DNA from: Candidatus Gastranaerophilales bacterium
GTDB taxonomy: Bacteria; Cyanobacteriota; Vampirovibrionia; Gastranaerophilales; Gastranaerophilaceae
Length of the DNA stretch: 64,000 nucleotides
Assembly: GCA_944325875.1 (NCBI GenBank)
Contig: CALVBU010000001.1
Location: 310,001-374,000 of the forward strand
Direction of reading: 5' to 3'
The translations under genes and the position numbers were made by a program. The notes beneath the pieces were generated by a model that was not told where the DNA came from, ran no database searches, and saw nothing but the letters and a program-made list of their open reading frames with translations. Positions 1-8,331 of the stretch are shown here, piece by piece. Position 1 is the first letter of the stretch, and each line of letters begins with the position of its first letter.

Positions 1-512
1 AGTTCAAAATCTGGACCATCTTCAGAAGCTTTAGAATGAGTTGTGTAGCCAGACAAAGTTGTAGAAAGTATATTTGCGCCAAGTTTTGCACAATTAACAC
101 CTTCTTCAACAGTAGAAATATCAGCCATTGAAATACGTTTATTTATTTTAATATATTTAATAATATCATTTAACGTACACCCCTCACGAAGTCTTGAAGT
201 TCCGTCAAAAGCAATAATATCAGCACCTGCATCAATTAACGATATAACATCTTTTAATGTCGGTGTAATATACACAATCTCTTTCCAGTTCTTAGGTATC
301 ACATCCGGTTTTGTTAAACCGATAACCGGAACATCAAAAAGTGTTTTTGCGTTTCTTACATCTCTAGCACCAGCTACGCGAAGGCCACCGGCACCGCCTT
401 TTACAACGGATTTCATCATTGCAGCCATGCATTTTTCTAAATACAAAGGTTCAGAAGGCATCGCCTGAACTGACACTACAACCTTATTTTTTAATCGATT
501 AACCATTTCCAT
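1..512 (-). CDS. nanE: N-acetylmannosamine-6-phosphate 2-epimerase, 3' part missing
   Basis: The first 170 codons of a NanE-type TIM barrel are visible and the C-terminus runs off the window edge. NanE converts ManNAc-6-P to GlcNAc-6-P in sialic-acid and amino-sugar catabolism. Family-typical segments seen are VSVQAMPSEPLY near the N-terminus, the VPVIGLTKPD strand, the VYITPTLKDV strand, the ADIIAFDGTSR catalytic strand, and MADISTVEEG followed by GANILSTTLSGYT. Two in-frame ATGs lie six bases apart (512 and 506), and neither has a Shine-Dalgarno sequence. A TATAAT box ends 7 bases before the first ATG, so the mRNA is probably leaderless. It is divergent from the M16 peptidase gene. Whether other nan genes follow cannot be seen. 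Confidence 0.88.
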   Translation of the reverse strand, partial: MEMVNRLKNKVVVSVQAMPSEPLYLEKCMAAMMKSVVKGGAGGLRVAGARDVRNAKTLFDVPVIGLTKPDVIPKNWKEIVYITPTLKDVISLIDAGADIIAFDGTSRLREGCTLNDIIKYIKINKRISMADISTVEEGVNCAKLGANILSTTLSGYTTHSKASEDGPDFE

Positions 513-519
513 GGTACAC

Positions 520-552
520 ATTATAACTTAAAATTATAACTTATGCTATAAT
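520..552. promoter_or_regulatory. Divergent promoters for nanE and the M16 peptidase gene
   Basis: Two opposed -10 boxes share about 33 bases. TATAAT is on the minus strand at 525-520 for nanE, and an extended -10 (TGC followed by TATAAT at 547-552) is on the plus strand for the peptidase. No convincing -35 is seen for either. The nanE start lies where transcription should begin, suggesting a leaderless message. The peptidase has a normal leader with a GGTGAGG ribosome site at 565-571. Confidence 0.5.
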
Positions 553-580
553 AAATTTGAAAAAGGTGAGGAAAATTAAC

Positions 581-1912
581 ATGAAAAAAACATTAGTAAA
601 ATATCCGTTTTTAACAAAAGAAGTTGAAGTATATACAAGAGAAAATGGTCATACGATTGTGCTTGCACACAAAGAAGGATCTATGGTAAACGTAAGCACA
701 TGGGTTAAAACCGGTTCAATCAATGAAAATGACAAAAACAACGGAATTTCTCACTTTTTAGAACATTTGATGTTCAAAGGTACACATAAACACGTTGCCG
801 GAGAATTCGACAGAATACTTGAAGCAAAAGGGGCAATAGTTAATGCTGCGACTTGGAAAGATTATACCTTTTACTATGTAACACTTCCAAAAGGTGAAAA
901 CGGAAAAGATTTTTATGAAGCAATAGAACTGCATGCAGATATGATGCTCGATCCTATTTTACCTTACGAAGAAATCGGTGCTCCTTTTGACTTAAACGAT
1001 ACAACCGTAACAGATAAAAGAGAACGCCACGTTGTAATTGAAGAAATCAGAATGCGTAAAGACCAAAATTGGACAAAGGTTTACAATGCATGCAATTACA
1101 ATATGTATACAAAGCATCCTTACAAACGTGACGTAATTGGAACTCCTGAAATCATCTCTCAAGTTACTAGAGAAGATATCATGAACTACTATCAAACATT
1201 CTATTCTCCTGAAAATATGACAACAATAATAGTAGGAGATTTTGACTCAAAAGAAGTTCTTGAAAAAGTTGAAAAAGAATTTGATTTTAAAGGGCGCAAA
1301 AATTCACCTAAACAAATTAATGAAATTGATAAACCTGTTAGCTCAACAAAGACCATAAGAAATACCGGTCACATTAATACATCATATATGATGTTCGGAT
1401 GGTTAGGACCAAAAGCTGCTAACTTAAAAGATACAATATGTCTTGACTTGATAAGTATTATTTTCGGGGATGGTACAAGTTCAAGACTATACCAAAACTT
1501 AATTGAAAAACAATCTGAACCAATATTTAATATGGTAAATTGTGAGCATTATCAGTTTAAAGATGGAAATAATTTCTTTATTCAAGCAAACTTTAAACCT
1601 GAAAGACTTGAAATTGCCCAAAATCTTATAGAAGAAGAAATCGCAGGTCTATTAAAAAATCCAATTACTGATGCTGAAATTCAGAAAGCTAAGAAAAAAA
1701 CTAAATCTCGATTTGCATATTCTGCAGAAACTGTATCTGAAATAGGGGAAACTATCGGATATTACACAACAGTATGCGACAATCTAAAACTTATTGAAGA
1801 ATATTTGAATGACTTAGACTCAATCTCAATAGAAGATTTGAATACTGCAATAAAAACATACCTAAACATTGACAACGCAGTTATATCAATTCTTACTCCT
1901 GAGCAACAATAA
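581..1912 (+). CDS. M16 (insulinase/processing-peptidase) family zinc protease, single unit
   Basis: A 443-residue M16 metallopeptidase of the bacterial processing-protease type. The inverted zinc motif HFLEH is at residues 58-62 in the typical context GISHFLEHLMFKGT. The C-terminal half has the usual FGDGTSSRLYQNLIEK segment. Length fits one M16 subunit of about 420-450 residues. I place the start at ATG 581, eight codons into the open frame, because GGTGAGG lies 9 bases upstream; the earlier TTG has no such site. No signal peptide is evident. Substrates are unknown; family members digest unfolded peptides. A second, two-lobed M16 protein is encoded at 21020. Confidence 0.88.
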   Translation: MKKTLVKYPFLTKEVEVYTRENGHTIVLAHKEGSMVNVSTWVKTGSINENDKNNGISHFLEHLMFKGTHKHVAGEFDRILEAKGAIVNAATWKDYTFYYVTLPKGENGKDFYEAIELHADMMLDPILPYEEIGAPFDLNDTTVTDKRERHVVIEEIRMRKDQNWTKVYNACNYNMYTKHPYKRDVIGTPEIISQVTREDIMNYYQTFYSPENMTTIIVGDFDSKEVLEKVEKEFDFKGRKNSPKQINEIDKPVSSTKTIRNTGHINTSYMMFGWLGPKAANLKDTICLDLISIIFGDGTSSRLYQNLIEKQSEPIFNMVNCEHYQFKDGNNFFIQANFKPERLEIAQNLIEEEIAGLLKNPITDAEIQKAKKKTKSRFAYSAETVSEIGETIGYYTTVCDNLKLIEEYLNDLDSISIEDLNTAIKTYLNIDNAVISILTPEQQ

Positions 1913-1931
1913 GTTTTAACAAGAAATCTAA

Positions 1932-2570
1932 TTATTTATAAACATCTGTAAGATTATGTATTCCATCCTTTTTCACAGGGAGGCAATATGATACATTACT
2001 ATGGAAAAAGTATGAACCGTTTTTATTACGCATAATTGCCATAGAAAATAAATCTTCACCAGCTTTATTAGGCTTTGCAAAGCCGTTTGCATCAACAGCA
2101 AAAATTGGTCTGCGCTGTTTATCAACTTCATTGTATATAATTAAATTACTACTATCACTCATCACAAATGCATCTGCATAGTTATTAAGCATATTTCTAG
2201 AAAATCCAAAACATTCTGGTTTAGTTGTATATTCAATATATTCAGGTACACAACCACCCTTTAAAGCTTTTTCTTGGCAATATTTTTCCAACTGCAAATT
2301 AGAAACAAATATCGTATAAAACTTATCACATTCAGAAAAATTATTTTTAACACTTCTATCTGTCGAATAATAACACCCAGTTTCACCAGCCATCTGCCCA
2401 ACTGTCCTTATAAGAGCTTGAGTATACGCTGAATAGATATTTTGAAAACGTCTTTTAACCTCATTTTGAGCCATTGTACCAACAATTTTAGTTATTGCTA
2501 CAGCAATACATAAAATAAAAACTCCTAATAAAATTATAAATGTTGTATTAAAAGCATTTAATTTTCTCAT
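1932..2570 (-). CDS. Divergent pilin-like membrane-anchored protein without a prepilin motif
   Basis: A 212-residue protein with a hydrophobic N-terminal helix (about residues 9-32) followed by an amphipathic stretch NEVKRRFQNIYSAYTQAL. That stretch matches in style the post-helix region of the window's true prepilins. Later it has AVDANGFAKPNKAGEDLFS, close to the D-x-NG-x-K-x-PN-x-x-G-x-D-x-F motif of the other pilins. It lacks the GFTLAE cleavage site: the N-terminus reads MRKLNAFNTTFIILLG, so normal prepilin peptidase processing is doubtful. The ATG lies two bases beyond the ilvB stop, so the two genes are probably co-transcribed. I read it as a decayed or specialised pilin relative; function unknown. 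Confidence 0.7.
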   Translation of the reverse strand: MRKLNAFNTTFIILLGVFILCIAVAITKIVGTMAQNEVKRRFQNIYSAYTQALIRTVGQMAGETGCYYSTDRSVKNNFSECDKFYTIFVSNLQLEKYCQEKALKGGCVPEYIEYTTKPECFGFSRNMLNNYADAFVMSDSSNLIIYNEVDKQRRPIFAVDANGFAKPNKAGEDLFSMAIMRNKNGSYFFHSNVSYCLPVKKDGIHNLTDVYK

Positions 2571-2572
2571 AA

Positions 2573-4222
2573 CTACACAACTTCCATCGGTTCAATTACA
2601 AAGTCAACTAACACTGGCTCTTGAATTTCAAAAGCGAACTTCAATGCTGAAGAAATTTGGTCTGCGTTATCTACTCTTATACTTTTTATGCCATAAGCTT
2701 CTGCCAATTTGAGGAAATCAGGATTTAATAATTTTGTCTGAGAATATCTGCCCTCGCAGAAATTTTGCTGTAATTGCCTTACCATACCAAGATAACCATT
2801 ATTTAGAACAAATAGCTTAACCGGAAGATTATACTCCTTGCAAACAATCAATTCTTCAAAATTCATTTGCAAAGAACCATCCCCAGATATACAAATTACA
2901 GGATGAGTTTTATCAGCAACACAAGCTCCAATAGCAGCCGGCAAACCAAATCCCATAGTTCCTGCACCCCCTGATGTTAAAAACTTTCTGCTTTCTGGGA
3001 ATTTGAAATTTTGAGCCGTCCAAAGCTGGTGCTGTCCAACTTCAGTCGCCACGACAGGATTTAAATTCTTTGAGTACTCATAAATCTTTTCAACAACTTC
3101 AAACGAATGTAATCTATCTGATATTTTTCTATTTGTTTTATTTTTTGCTTTTAAGCCTACAGCAACTTTTAACCAATCCTTTTGTTTAGGATTTTGGATA
3201 TAATCCCCTGCTTCAAATTCTTTAATCATATCAGATAAAGTCAATCTAGCATCACCAACTAAAGAAACAGAAGCCGAAACATTTCTTGAAATTTCATTTT
3301 TATTTACATCAAGTTGAATAAAATTACGTTCCAATTCTCCGTTTTTAAAACAGCAAGTAACTCTATCATTGAATCTTGCCCCTACAGAAAAAATCAAATC
3401 ACTTTCTCGTAAAGCTTCATTTGCAGAAAATTGTCCAAAAATTCCTATCATTCCAAGATAATTTTCTGAATCTTGCGGATAAGTACCAAGTCCCATCATA
3501 GTATTTACTACTGGGATATTAAGCTTTTGAGCAAATTCAGTAATAACTTTTGAAGCTTCAGATTGAACAACCCCACCTCCAGAAACAATTACTGGTCTTT
3601 CAGCCGAACATATTTCCTTCAAAGCATCTTTAATATAAGCTTCAGGACAAGCTTCCTTGTTGTTAACAAAAAACGAAGCAGAGCCAACTGCAGTAGTTTG
3701 TGAAAAAATATCTTTAGCTAAATCAACAACAACAGGGCCTTGCTTACCTGACGTTGCAATATTAAAAGCTTTTTCCAATGTATATTTTAAATCATCTACA
3801 TTTGTAACTTGAAAATTAGCTTTTGTACAAGATCTAGTTATATCAATGATATTAACTTCCTGAAAAGCATCTTTTCCAATAAGATTTGAAAGCACTTGCC
3901 CCGTCAAAACCACAATAGGATAGCCATCTAAATAGGCATTTGCAATTCCAGTAACTGTATTAGTAGCACCAGGACCTGATGTTACTAGGACAACACCGCA
4001 TTTTCCAGTTACTCTAGCATAACCTTCAGCTGCATGAACGGCAGCTTGTTCATGGCGCATCAAAATATGTTTTATATCATTCTGGCTAAACAACTCATCA
4101 TAAATACTCAAGACAATCCCGCCAGGATACCCAAATATTGTATCGACACCGAGATTTTTTAAAGTTTTAACAAGCATTTTTGCGCCGGTAAGAGTCCTAA
4201 CGCTGTTATCTGTCGTAAGCAT
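2573..4222 (-). CDS. ilvB: Acetolactate synthase large subunit
   Basis: A 549-residue thiamine-diphosphate enzyme that condenses pyruvate to acetolactate (or with 2-oxobutyrate) in valine, leucine and isoleucine synthesis. The catalytic glutamate is E58 in MRHEQAAVHAAEGYAR, followed by TSGPGATNTVTG. The ThDP-binding motif starts with GDGS at 447 and ends at NNGYLG about 28 residues on. The FAD/beta-domain middle section is present, and length is normal for the biosynthetic type. An AGGAG site precedes the ATG. No ilvN regulatory subunit lies next to it; the following gene is instead a pilin-like protein. Catabolic ALS is the alternative, but the sequence style is IlvB. Confidence 0.9.
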   Translation of the reverse strand: MLTTDNSVRTLTGAKMLVKTLKNLGVDTIFGYPGGIVLSIYDELFSQNDIKHILMRHEQAAVHAAEGYARVTGKCGVVLVTSGPGATNTVTGIANAYLDGYPIVVLTGQVLSNLIGKDAFQEVNIIDITRSCTKANFQVTNVDDLKYTLEKAFNIATSGKQGPVVVDLAKDIFSQTTAVGSASFFVNNKEACPEAYIKDALKEICSAERPVIVSGGGVVQSEASKVITEFAQKLNIPVVNTMMGLGTYPQDSENYLGMIGIFGQFSANEALRESDLIFSVGARFNDRVTCCFKNGELERNFIQLDVNKNEISRNVSASVSLVGDARLTLSDMIKEFEAGDYIQNPKQKDWLKVAVGLKAKNKTNRKISDRLHSFEVVEKIYEYSKNLNPVVATEVGQHQLWTAQNFKFPESRKFLTSGGAGTMGFGLPAAIGACVADKTHPVICISGDGSLQMNFEELIVCKEYNLPVKLFVLNNGYLGMVRQLQQNFCEGRYSQTKLLNPDFLKLAEAYGIKSIRVDNADQISSALKFAFEIQEPVLVDFVIEPMEVV

Positions 4223-4260
4223 TTGCTCTCCTATTGATTGAATATTAACACATCAATATA

Positions 4261-4284
4261 TTTCTTTCAAGAAAATTCATTATA
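4261..4284 (-). promoter_or_regulatory. Probable ilvB promoter with an overlapping inverted repeat
   Basis: On the minus strand TATAAT lies at 4284-4279. Just downstream, where transcription would start, TTTCTT-TC-AAGAAA (4261-4274) is a perfect 6-bp-arm inverted repeat that could be an operator. The -35 is weak. Confidence 0.35.
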
Positions 4285-4354
4285 TCTTAATAAAATAAAA
4301 CCAAAAGCTTACAGAAATAAATTTTTCAACAATAACTTACATTCAAACCAGAAT

Positions 4355-4380
4355 AAAAAAGCGGCGGGTTTAAACCCGCC
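4355..4380 (-). terminator. Rho-independent terminator of the small secreted protein gene
   Basis: Perfect palindrome GGCGGGTTTAAACCCGCC (4363-4380), preceded on the plus strand by six A. On the minus strand this reads as a GC-rich hairpin followed by a T run, just past the stop at 4392. Confidence 0.9.
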
Positions 4381-4391
4381 GTTCAAAACTC

Positions 4392-4706
4392 TTATTTATT
4401 ATCTATTTCCAACAAATCTTTCCATTGTTGTTTTTTAGTTTCTATTTTCTTTTGTCTTGCTTCTTGACGAGCTTTAGCTTCTGCTTGCTGTTTTTTCAAA
4501 GCTTCTTGTTGAGCTTTTTGTTGTTCAGCTCTTTCTTTTTTACGAGCTTCAGCTTCCTGCTTGTTTGCTTCTAATTTTTTATAAGTAGCTTCTTCTTTAG
4601 CTTCTAATTTATTTAAGAAATTAGAAACAGGACGTTGTTCAGCAGCCTGTGCAATACCTACAGAAAGCATAGAAAATGCCATTAACGCAACGATTGTTTT
4701 TTTCAT
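4392..4706 (-). CDS. Small secreted, highly charged coiled-coil protein
   Basis: A 104-residue protein with a clear signal peptide (MKKT, hydrophobic core, cleavage probably after AQA near residue 21). The rest is a lysine-, glutamate-, glutamine- and alanine-rich helix rich in KK, EA and QQ pairs, expected to be a single alpha-helical coiled coil. It is likely periplasmic or surface-associated. An AGGAG site lies before the ATG. It follows rph by 32 bases, so may be read from the same operon, and it is closed by a strong terminator. Function not recognised. Confidence 0.75.
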   Translation of the reverse strand: MKKTIVALMAFSMLSVGIAQAAEQRPVSNFLNKLEAKEEATYKKLEANKQEAEARKKERAEQQKAQQEALKKQQAEAKARQEARQKKIETKKQQWKDLLEIDNK

Positions 4707-4738
4707 AAAAAACTCCTTTCTTTAGTAAAAGAATTATA

Positions 4739-5440
4739 CTAAACTTTATCGTACATTTCAACTATTTTGTCAATTCCGTTTTTAGCGACATTAAAGATTT
4801 CCAACATTTGATTATATTCATACGGTTCACCTTCTGCTGTGGTTTGGAATTCTATAATCTTACCACTTTTAGTCAAGACAACATTACTATCAACTTGAGC
4901 ATGAGAATCTTCTTCATAGCACAAATCAAGCATTACTTCACCATCAATTATACCTGCAGAAATTGCTGCAACTGGTTCTAGAATAGGGTTTTCTTTTAAA
5001 ACACCTTGGGCAAGAAGTTTTTCTATAGCAATTTTAAGTGCAAGATAACCTCCACAAATACTTGCAGTTCTTGTTCCACCGTCAGCTTGGATTACATCAG
5101 CATCAATAGTAATAGTTAAATCTGACATTTTTTCTAAATCTACACAAGCCCTCAAACTTCTTCCTATTAATCTTTGAATTTCTTGAGTTCTACCTGAAAT
5201 TTTAGTTCTTTCCCTTTGGCATCTTGTATTAGTTGAAGATGGCAATAGAGAATACTCAGCAGTCAGCCAACCTCTTGGATCTTCTTTATCCATCCATTTC
5301 GGTTTTCCTTGCTCAACAGAGGCTGTCGTTATAACCCTTGTATCTCCAAATTCAACAAGTACTGATCCTAATGCATTTTTAGTAAAATCTTTAGTAAATT
5401 TAATTTCTCTTAATTCGTCGTTTTTTCTACCGTTTCTCAT
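4739..5440 (-). CDS. rph: Ribonuclease PH
   Basis: A 233-residue phosphate-dependent 3'-5' exonuclease that trims tRNA 3' ends. Typical blocks are seen: the MRNGRKNDELREIKFTKDF start, GSVLVEFGDTRVITTASVE, GWLTAEYSLLPSSTNTR, the GRTQEIQRLIGRSLRACVDL arginine-rich region, and DADVIQADGGTRTASICGGY. Length is normal. It is the third gene of a tight minus-strand set (membrane protein, two-CxxC protein, rph) with gaps of 2-3 bases. No Ham1/RdgB gene follows, unlike many bacteria. Confidence 0.96.
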   Translation of the reverse strand: MRNGRKNDELREIKFTKDFTKNALGSVLVEFGDTRVITTASVEQGKPKWMDKEDPRGWLTAEYSLLPSSTNTRCQRERTKISGRTQEIQRLIGRSLRACVDLEKMSDLTITIDADVIQADGGTRTASICGGYLALKIAIEKLLAQGVLKENPILEPVAAISAGIIDGEVMLDLCYEEDSHAQVDSNVVLTKSGKIIEFQTTAEGEPYEYNQMLEIFNVAKNGIDKIVEMYDKV

Positions 5441-5443
5441 AAT

Positions 5444-5668
5444 TTATCCTTTATAATCATAGTCCCACATATAAATCTGACCGCAATATTTACATACTGC
5501 ATGTTCATTCATAAATTGCAAATCCGGAACAAAAGTATAACCGTCTACTGAAATTTCAATTTCATTTTTGTCATTATATCGCTGTTCGAAATGTCTTGCT
5601 CCTTGATAATCAGGAGAAAACATTAATTCAAATTTATCCTTGGATTTACAGAATTTACATATAAACAT
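5444..5668 (-). CDS. Small zinc-ribbon-like protein with two CxxC motifs
   Basis: A 74-residue protein with CKFC at residues 4-7 and CKYC at 59-62, the spacing of a small zinc ribbon whose two knuckles are separated by an acidic and aromatic insert. It sits 3 bases upstream of rph and 2 bases downstream of a membrane protein gene, so it is surely translated with them. A role in RNA processing or membrane biology is guesswork. Confidence 0.7.
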   Translation of the reverse strand: MFICKFCKSKDKFELMFSPDYQGARHFEQRYNDKNEIEISVDGYTFVPDLQFMNEHAVCKYCGQIYMWDYDYKG

Positions 5669-5670
5669 TT

Positions 5671-6651
5671 CTAATCTTCTTTTCTTTGAGCTCTTTTTAT
5701 AATATTTTTATCAAGCTTTTTTGCATTAGATTTTCTAGCAGGTTTTGCTGCCGGAGCTTCAGTATTTAAACCCTTATACCACAATGTCCAACAAATACTT
5801 CTTAATGGAAGAGTAAATCCAGTTACAACAAAAAATGCAATCTGATATACAAATAGATCTGCAACTTTTGTCGGAGTCAATATCTCTGCGCGAGGATTTA
5901 AATTTAAAATCCAGTTATTAAACCCATCAAGCGGGATATTTGTCATTATCCAATTTTCAAATGGTTTTGTAAGCAATTCAGTAATTCTTGCAAAATCAAA
6001 TAACACAGAAAAACCTTCTACAAATAAGAAATGTGTAAAAAATCCTATTATGCACATTAAGATAAATGTTCTTGCAAAGTTACCTTTTATAATTTCCATA
6101 CTTCTTCTAAAACAACCCAATATTGATACATCATCCTCAAAAGTGAATACCTGAAATACCAATATAAAATAGATAAAAAGTACAGCTGCAATTATTATAA
6201 AAAATGGATTTATTGCAATCAAACTCAATAAACTTATTAAAAACCAAAGTCCCACATATTTGAAAGTTCTTTGCGTAATCAAAGAATTATGAGCAGGAAA
6301 ATCATATACTCTACCAGTATTAAGCGCACTATCAGCCATAGAATTTAACGCACCATACGCAACTAAAAAATCCCAAAATGCTTTCAAAAAAAATATCATC
6401 CCAGGGACTGTAATCAAAATCACACAAGCTACTATGGTTGAAAAGCTGTTAAACGCAGGAGATTTTTCGATTAATACCGGCAAATATGCAGTATACAAAC
6501 CAGCCAACCCAAAAATCAGCCCTAAGCCAAGCAATTGACCTAAAACTGGGAATGCCATATATTGGGTAAATTGTAAAAAGTTTGAACAATATATTTTTAC
6601 ACCTTCAATTAATATACCGAAAATACTGTTATTTTCTTTTGCTCTTGCCAT
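5671..6651 (-). CDS. Polytopic membrane protein of unknown function
   Basis: A 326-residue protein with about six hydrophobic segments (roughly residues 34-58, 70-96, 130-168, 190-215 and one near 270-290). It has a basic, alanine- and lysine-rich cytoplasmic tail (PAAKPARKSNAKKLDKNIIKRAQRKED). The central pattern, a long TM pair followed by FEDDVSILGCFRRSMEIIKGNFARTFILM, resembles membrane proteins of the DUF4013/YciC-like type. I cannot name it. AAGGAGAG lies before ATG 6651. It leads the operon with the two-CxxC protein and rph. Confidence 0.7.
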   Translation of the reverse strand: MARAKENNSIFGILIEGVKIYCSNFLQFTQYMAFPVLGQLLGLGLIFGLAGLYTAYLPVLIEKSPAFNSFSTIVACVILITVPGMIFFLKAFWDFLVAYGALNSMADSALNTGRVYDFPAHNSLITQRTFKYVGLWFLISLLSLIAINPFFIIIAAVLFIYFILVFQVFTFEDDVSILGCFRRSMEIIKGNFARTFILMCIIGFFTHFLFVEGFSVLFDFARITELLTKPFENWIMTNIPLDGFNNWILNLNPRAEILTPTKVADLFVYQIAFFVVTGFTLPLRSICWTLWYKGLNTEAPAAKPARKSNAKKLDKNIIKRAQRKED

Positions 6652-6743
6652 ATTCTCTCCTTATACTGAGCACAACAATCAGTGCAGATGATTTTTTTCT
6701 TTTCTTGTATTATAATTCTATTACAAATAAATTTAAAAAAACA

Positions 6744-7373
6744 ATGACAAATTACAAAGAATTAATCAAAAGCTTTAATAAAGAAGATTTCACTGAGCAC
6801 AGAGTAAACCTTCATATTCATTCGACTTACTCAGATGGGAAAGGAAACTTTTCTGATTTGATAAAACAGGCAAAAGAGAAGGGTTACAAAAATATAGCCA
6901 TAAGCGATCACAATACAGTTAACGGTTATATTGAAAATGAAATTCCTGAATACGTAATCCCTGCAGTCGAATTTGATGTATGGTGCGGATATGTTTTTTT
7001 GCACCTGTTGGGCTACGGAATTGACGTTAATAACAAGGAATTGCAGTCATTTTGCGCTAAAAACAAACGTGAAACAGAGTGGGATATAATAAGAATTTTT
7101 GCAAAAAGGGATATAAAAAAACTAATCAAAGCAATCCATAATGCTGGAGGAATTGCAGTTCTTGCTCACCCCGCTTGCTGTTGGGCACTAAATCATGAAA
7201 GATTTGTAAAAAAACTCATATCATACGGTCTTGATGGGATTGAAGTTTATTACCCATATAAAAGACACCGTGGAATTATAAAATTTGCAACAGCTCATCA
7301 TATAGAAAAGATTGCAGATAAATTTAACCTCATAAAAACAGGCGGAACCGACTTACACGATTATATCTTATAA
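6744..7373 (+). CDS. PHP-domain metal-dependent phosphoesterase
   Basis: A 209-residue PHP protein. Metal-ligand motifs are HIHSTYSDG (H24, H26, D31), SDHNT at 55-59, E76 in AVEFDV, LAHPACC, and GGTDLHD near the C-terminus. Family members hydrolyse phosphodiesters, for example 3',5'-nucleoside bisphosphates in the RNase AM/TrpH group. I start it at ATG 6744: the open frame extends further upstream but reads back through the start of the divergent membrane-protein gene. A TATAAT-like -10 lies about 35 bases before the ATG and the ribosome site is poor. Its 3' end overlaps the convergent pilin gene by 13 bases, and the C-terminal DLHDYIL is short for the family. Confidence 0.8.
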   Translation: MTNYKELIKSFNKEDFTEHRVNLHIHSTYSDGKGNFSDLIKQAKEKGYKNIAISDHNTVNGYIENEIPEYVIPAVEFDVWCGYVFLHLLGYGIDVNNKELQSFCAKNKRETEWDIIRIFAKRDIKKLIKAIHNAGGIAVLAHPACCWALNHERFVKKLISYGLDGIEVYYPYKRHRGIIKFATAHHIEKIADKFNLIKTGGTDLHDYIL

Positions 7374-8053
7374 GGGTAATCCTTTTTAAACTCCCAGTTA
7401 TCATGCTGTAATAATGCACTGCAATATTTTGGTTCTTTTTTACACGCTTCAAGTGCTTTCACCCTTGTATTATATACAGGCATATATACAGGACCGAAGG
7501 ATTTATTCTTATATAATTCGTGTTCAAAATCCCTACTATGAGATTTATTAGTTGCTATAAAAAAGTAAAACAAATCTTTTCCAAGTTCATTAGGTAATCT
7601 ATCGCCATTTACATCAAAAATTAAATCCATACAAAAACCAAAATGCATTGCAACAGTAGAGCCATCAGCAAAATATACTTTTGTTCTTTTCGTATTATCT
7701 TTCTCACCATCTGCAGTTTCTACATATACACCTTTTTCAACTCTCAAAGATTTTATATATGGTGCAAAATACTGATTCCAATAAGCATAGGTCAAATCAT
7801 GCTCTAACTGAGGATTTTCCGCTATCTGCTCAGAATAATTATCAATATCAGTCCAAGAGTATGCCTTAGTACCGTTATCATTTTCTGCAAATAAAATAGC
7901 TTGTTCCATTGAACTGACAAATTTTTTTAGTCGGGCTGTAGCTTCAACTCGTTTATTATTTTGAATAATTATTGGCAATGTCATTGCTGCAACTATTCCT
8001 ATAACACCCAATGTTATCAAGACCTCTGCTAACGTAAACCCTTTATTTTTCAT
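7361..8053 (-). CDS. Prepilin-like protein, cassette 1
   Basis: A 230-residue type IV pilin/pseudopilin-like protein. The class III leader MKNKG is followed by FTLAEVLITLG, with glycine at -1 and glutamate at +5, then the long hydrophobic alpha-1 helix. The variable domain contains DVNGDRLPNELGKDLFYF, a motif shared with the other pilins here, and ends with CSALLQHDNWEFKKDYPYKI. GGAGGA lies before the ATG. It would be cleaved by a prepilin peptidase and assembled in the membrane as a (minor) pilin; the partner machinery is not in the window. The divergent neighbour is a 70-residue XRE regulator, with operator-like repeats between them. Confidence 0.88.
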   Translation of the reverse strand: MKNKGFTLAEVLITLGVIGIVAAMTLPIIIQNNKRVEATARLKKFVSSMEQAILFAENDNGTKAYSWTDIDNYSEQIAENPQLEHDLTYAYWNQYFAPYIKSLRVEKGVYVETADGEKDNTKRTKVYFADGSTVAMHFGFCMDLIFDVNGDRLPNELGKDLFYFFIATNKSHSRDFEHELYKNKSFGPVYMPVYNTRVKALEACKKEPKYCSALLQHDNWEFKKDYPYKI

Positions 8054-8070
8054 AAATTCCTCCTATTTTG

Positions 8071-8111
8071 CTAGTGGTACTAGTTGTATTATTTGCTAGT
8101 ATAGCTAACAA
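8071..8111. promoter_or_regulatory. Cassette 1 operator pair and pilin promoter
   Basis: Two perfect inverted repeats lie between the divergent genes: CTAGT-GGT-ACTAG (8071-8083) and GCTA-GTA-TAGC (8095-8105). The octamer TTGCTAGT is repeated directly at 8068 and 8093. On the minus strand a candidate pilin promoter, TTGTTA (8111-8106), 17 bases, TACAAC (8088-8083), has the second repeat directly after its -35 and the first over the likely start site. Binding by the neighbouring XRE protein would block it. Confidence 0.55.
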
Positions 8112-8118
8112 TTTAAAA

Positions 8119-8331
8119 ATGGACAAGGGATATTTACAAAAATTTGCAAAAAACCTAAAAAAATTACGCAAAGCCAAAGGACTTACTCAAGACGATTTGG
8201 CTTCTGAAAAAATCTCGCGTTCGATGATAAGTTTAATTGAAATTGCAAAAACAGACCTTACAGTATCAAAAGTAAAAATTATTGCTGACACACTAAAAGT
8301 ACACCCAAAAGATTTATTTGATTTTGATTAG
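8119..8331 (+). CDS. Single-domain XRE/Cro-C1 regulator, cassette 1
   Basis: A 70-residue helix-turn-helix protein: [51 protein letters not shown] spans the five-helix XRE domain and almost nothing else. I start it at ATG 8119; the open frame extends 17 codons further into the intergenic operator repeats, which I regard as non-coding. It is divergent from the cassette 1 prepilin gene with about 65 bases between them, so it most likely represses that gene and itself. The stop overlaps the convergent prfB end by 4 bases. No toxin-like partner is present. Confidence 0.82.
   Translation: MDKGYLQKFAKNLKKLRKAKGLTQDDLASEKISRSMISLIEIAKTDLTVSKVKIIADTLKVHPKDLFDFD

Noticed and set aside
4363-4380. GGCGGGTTTAAACCCGCC as a recombination or operator site
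   Set aside because: It lies directly after a stop codon and runs into a T tract on the coding strand, so terminator is the simpler reading.
8119-8331. XRE proteins as antitoxins of toxin-antitoxin pairs
   Set aside because: No RelE-, HipA- or HigB-like small gene is adjacent in any of the five cases; the constant neighbour is a prepilin.
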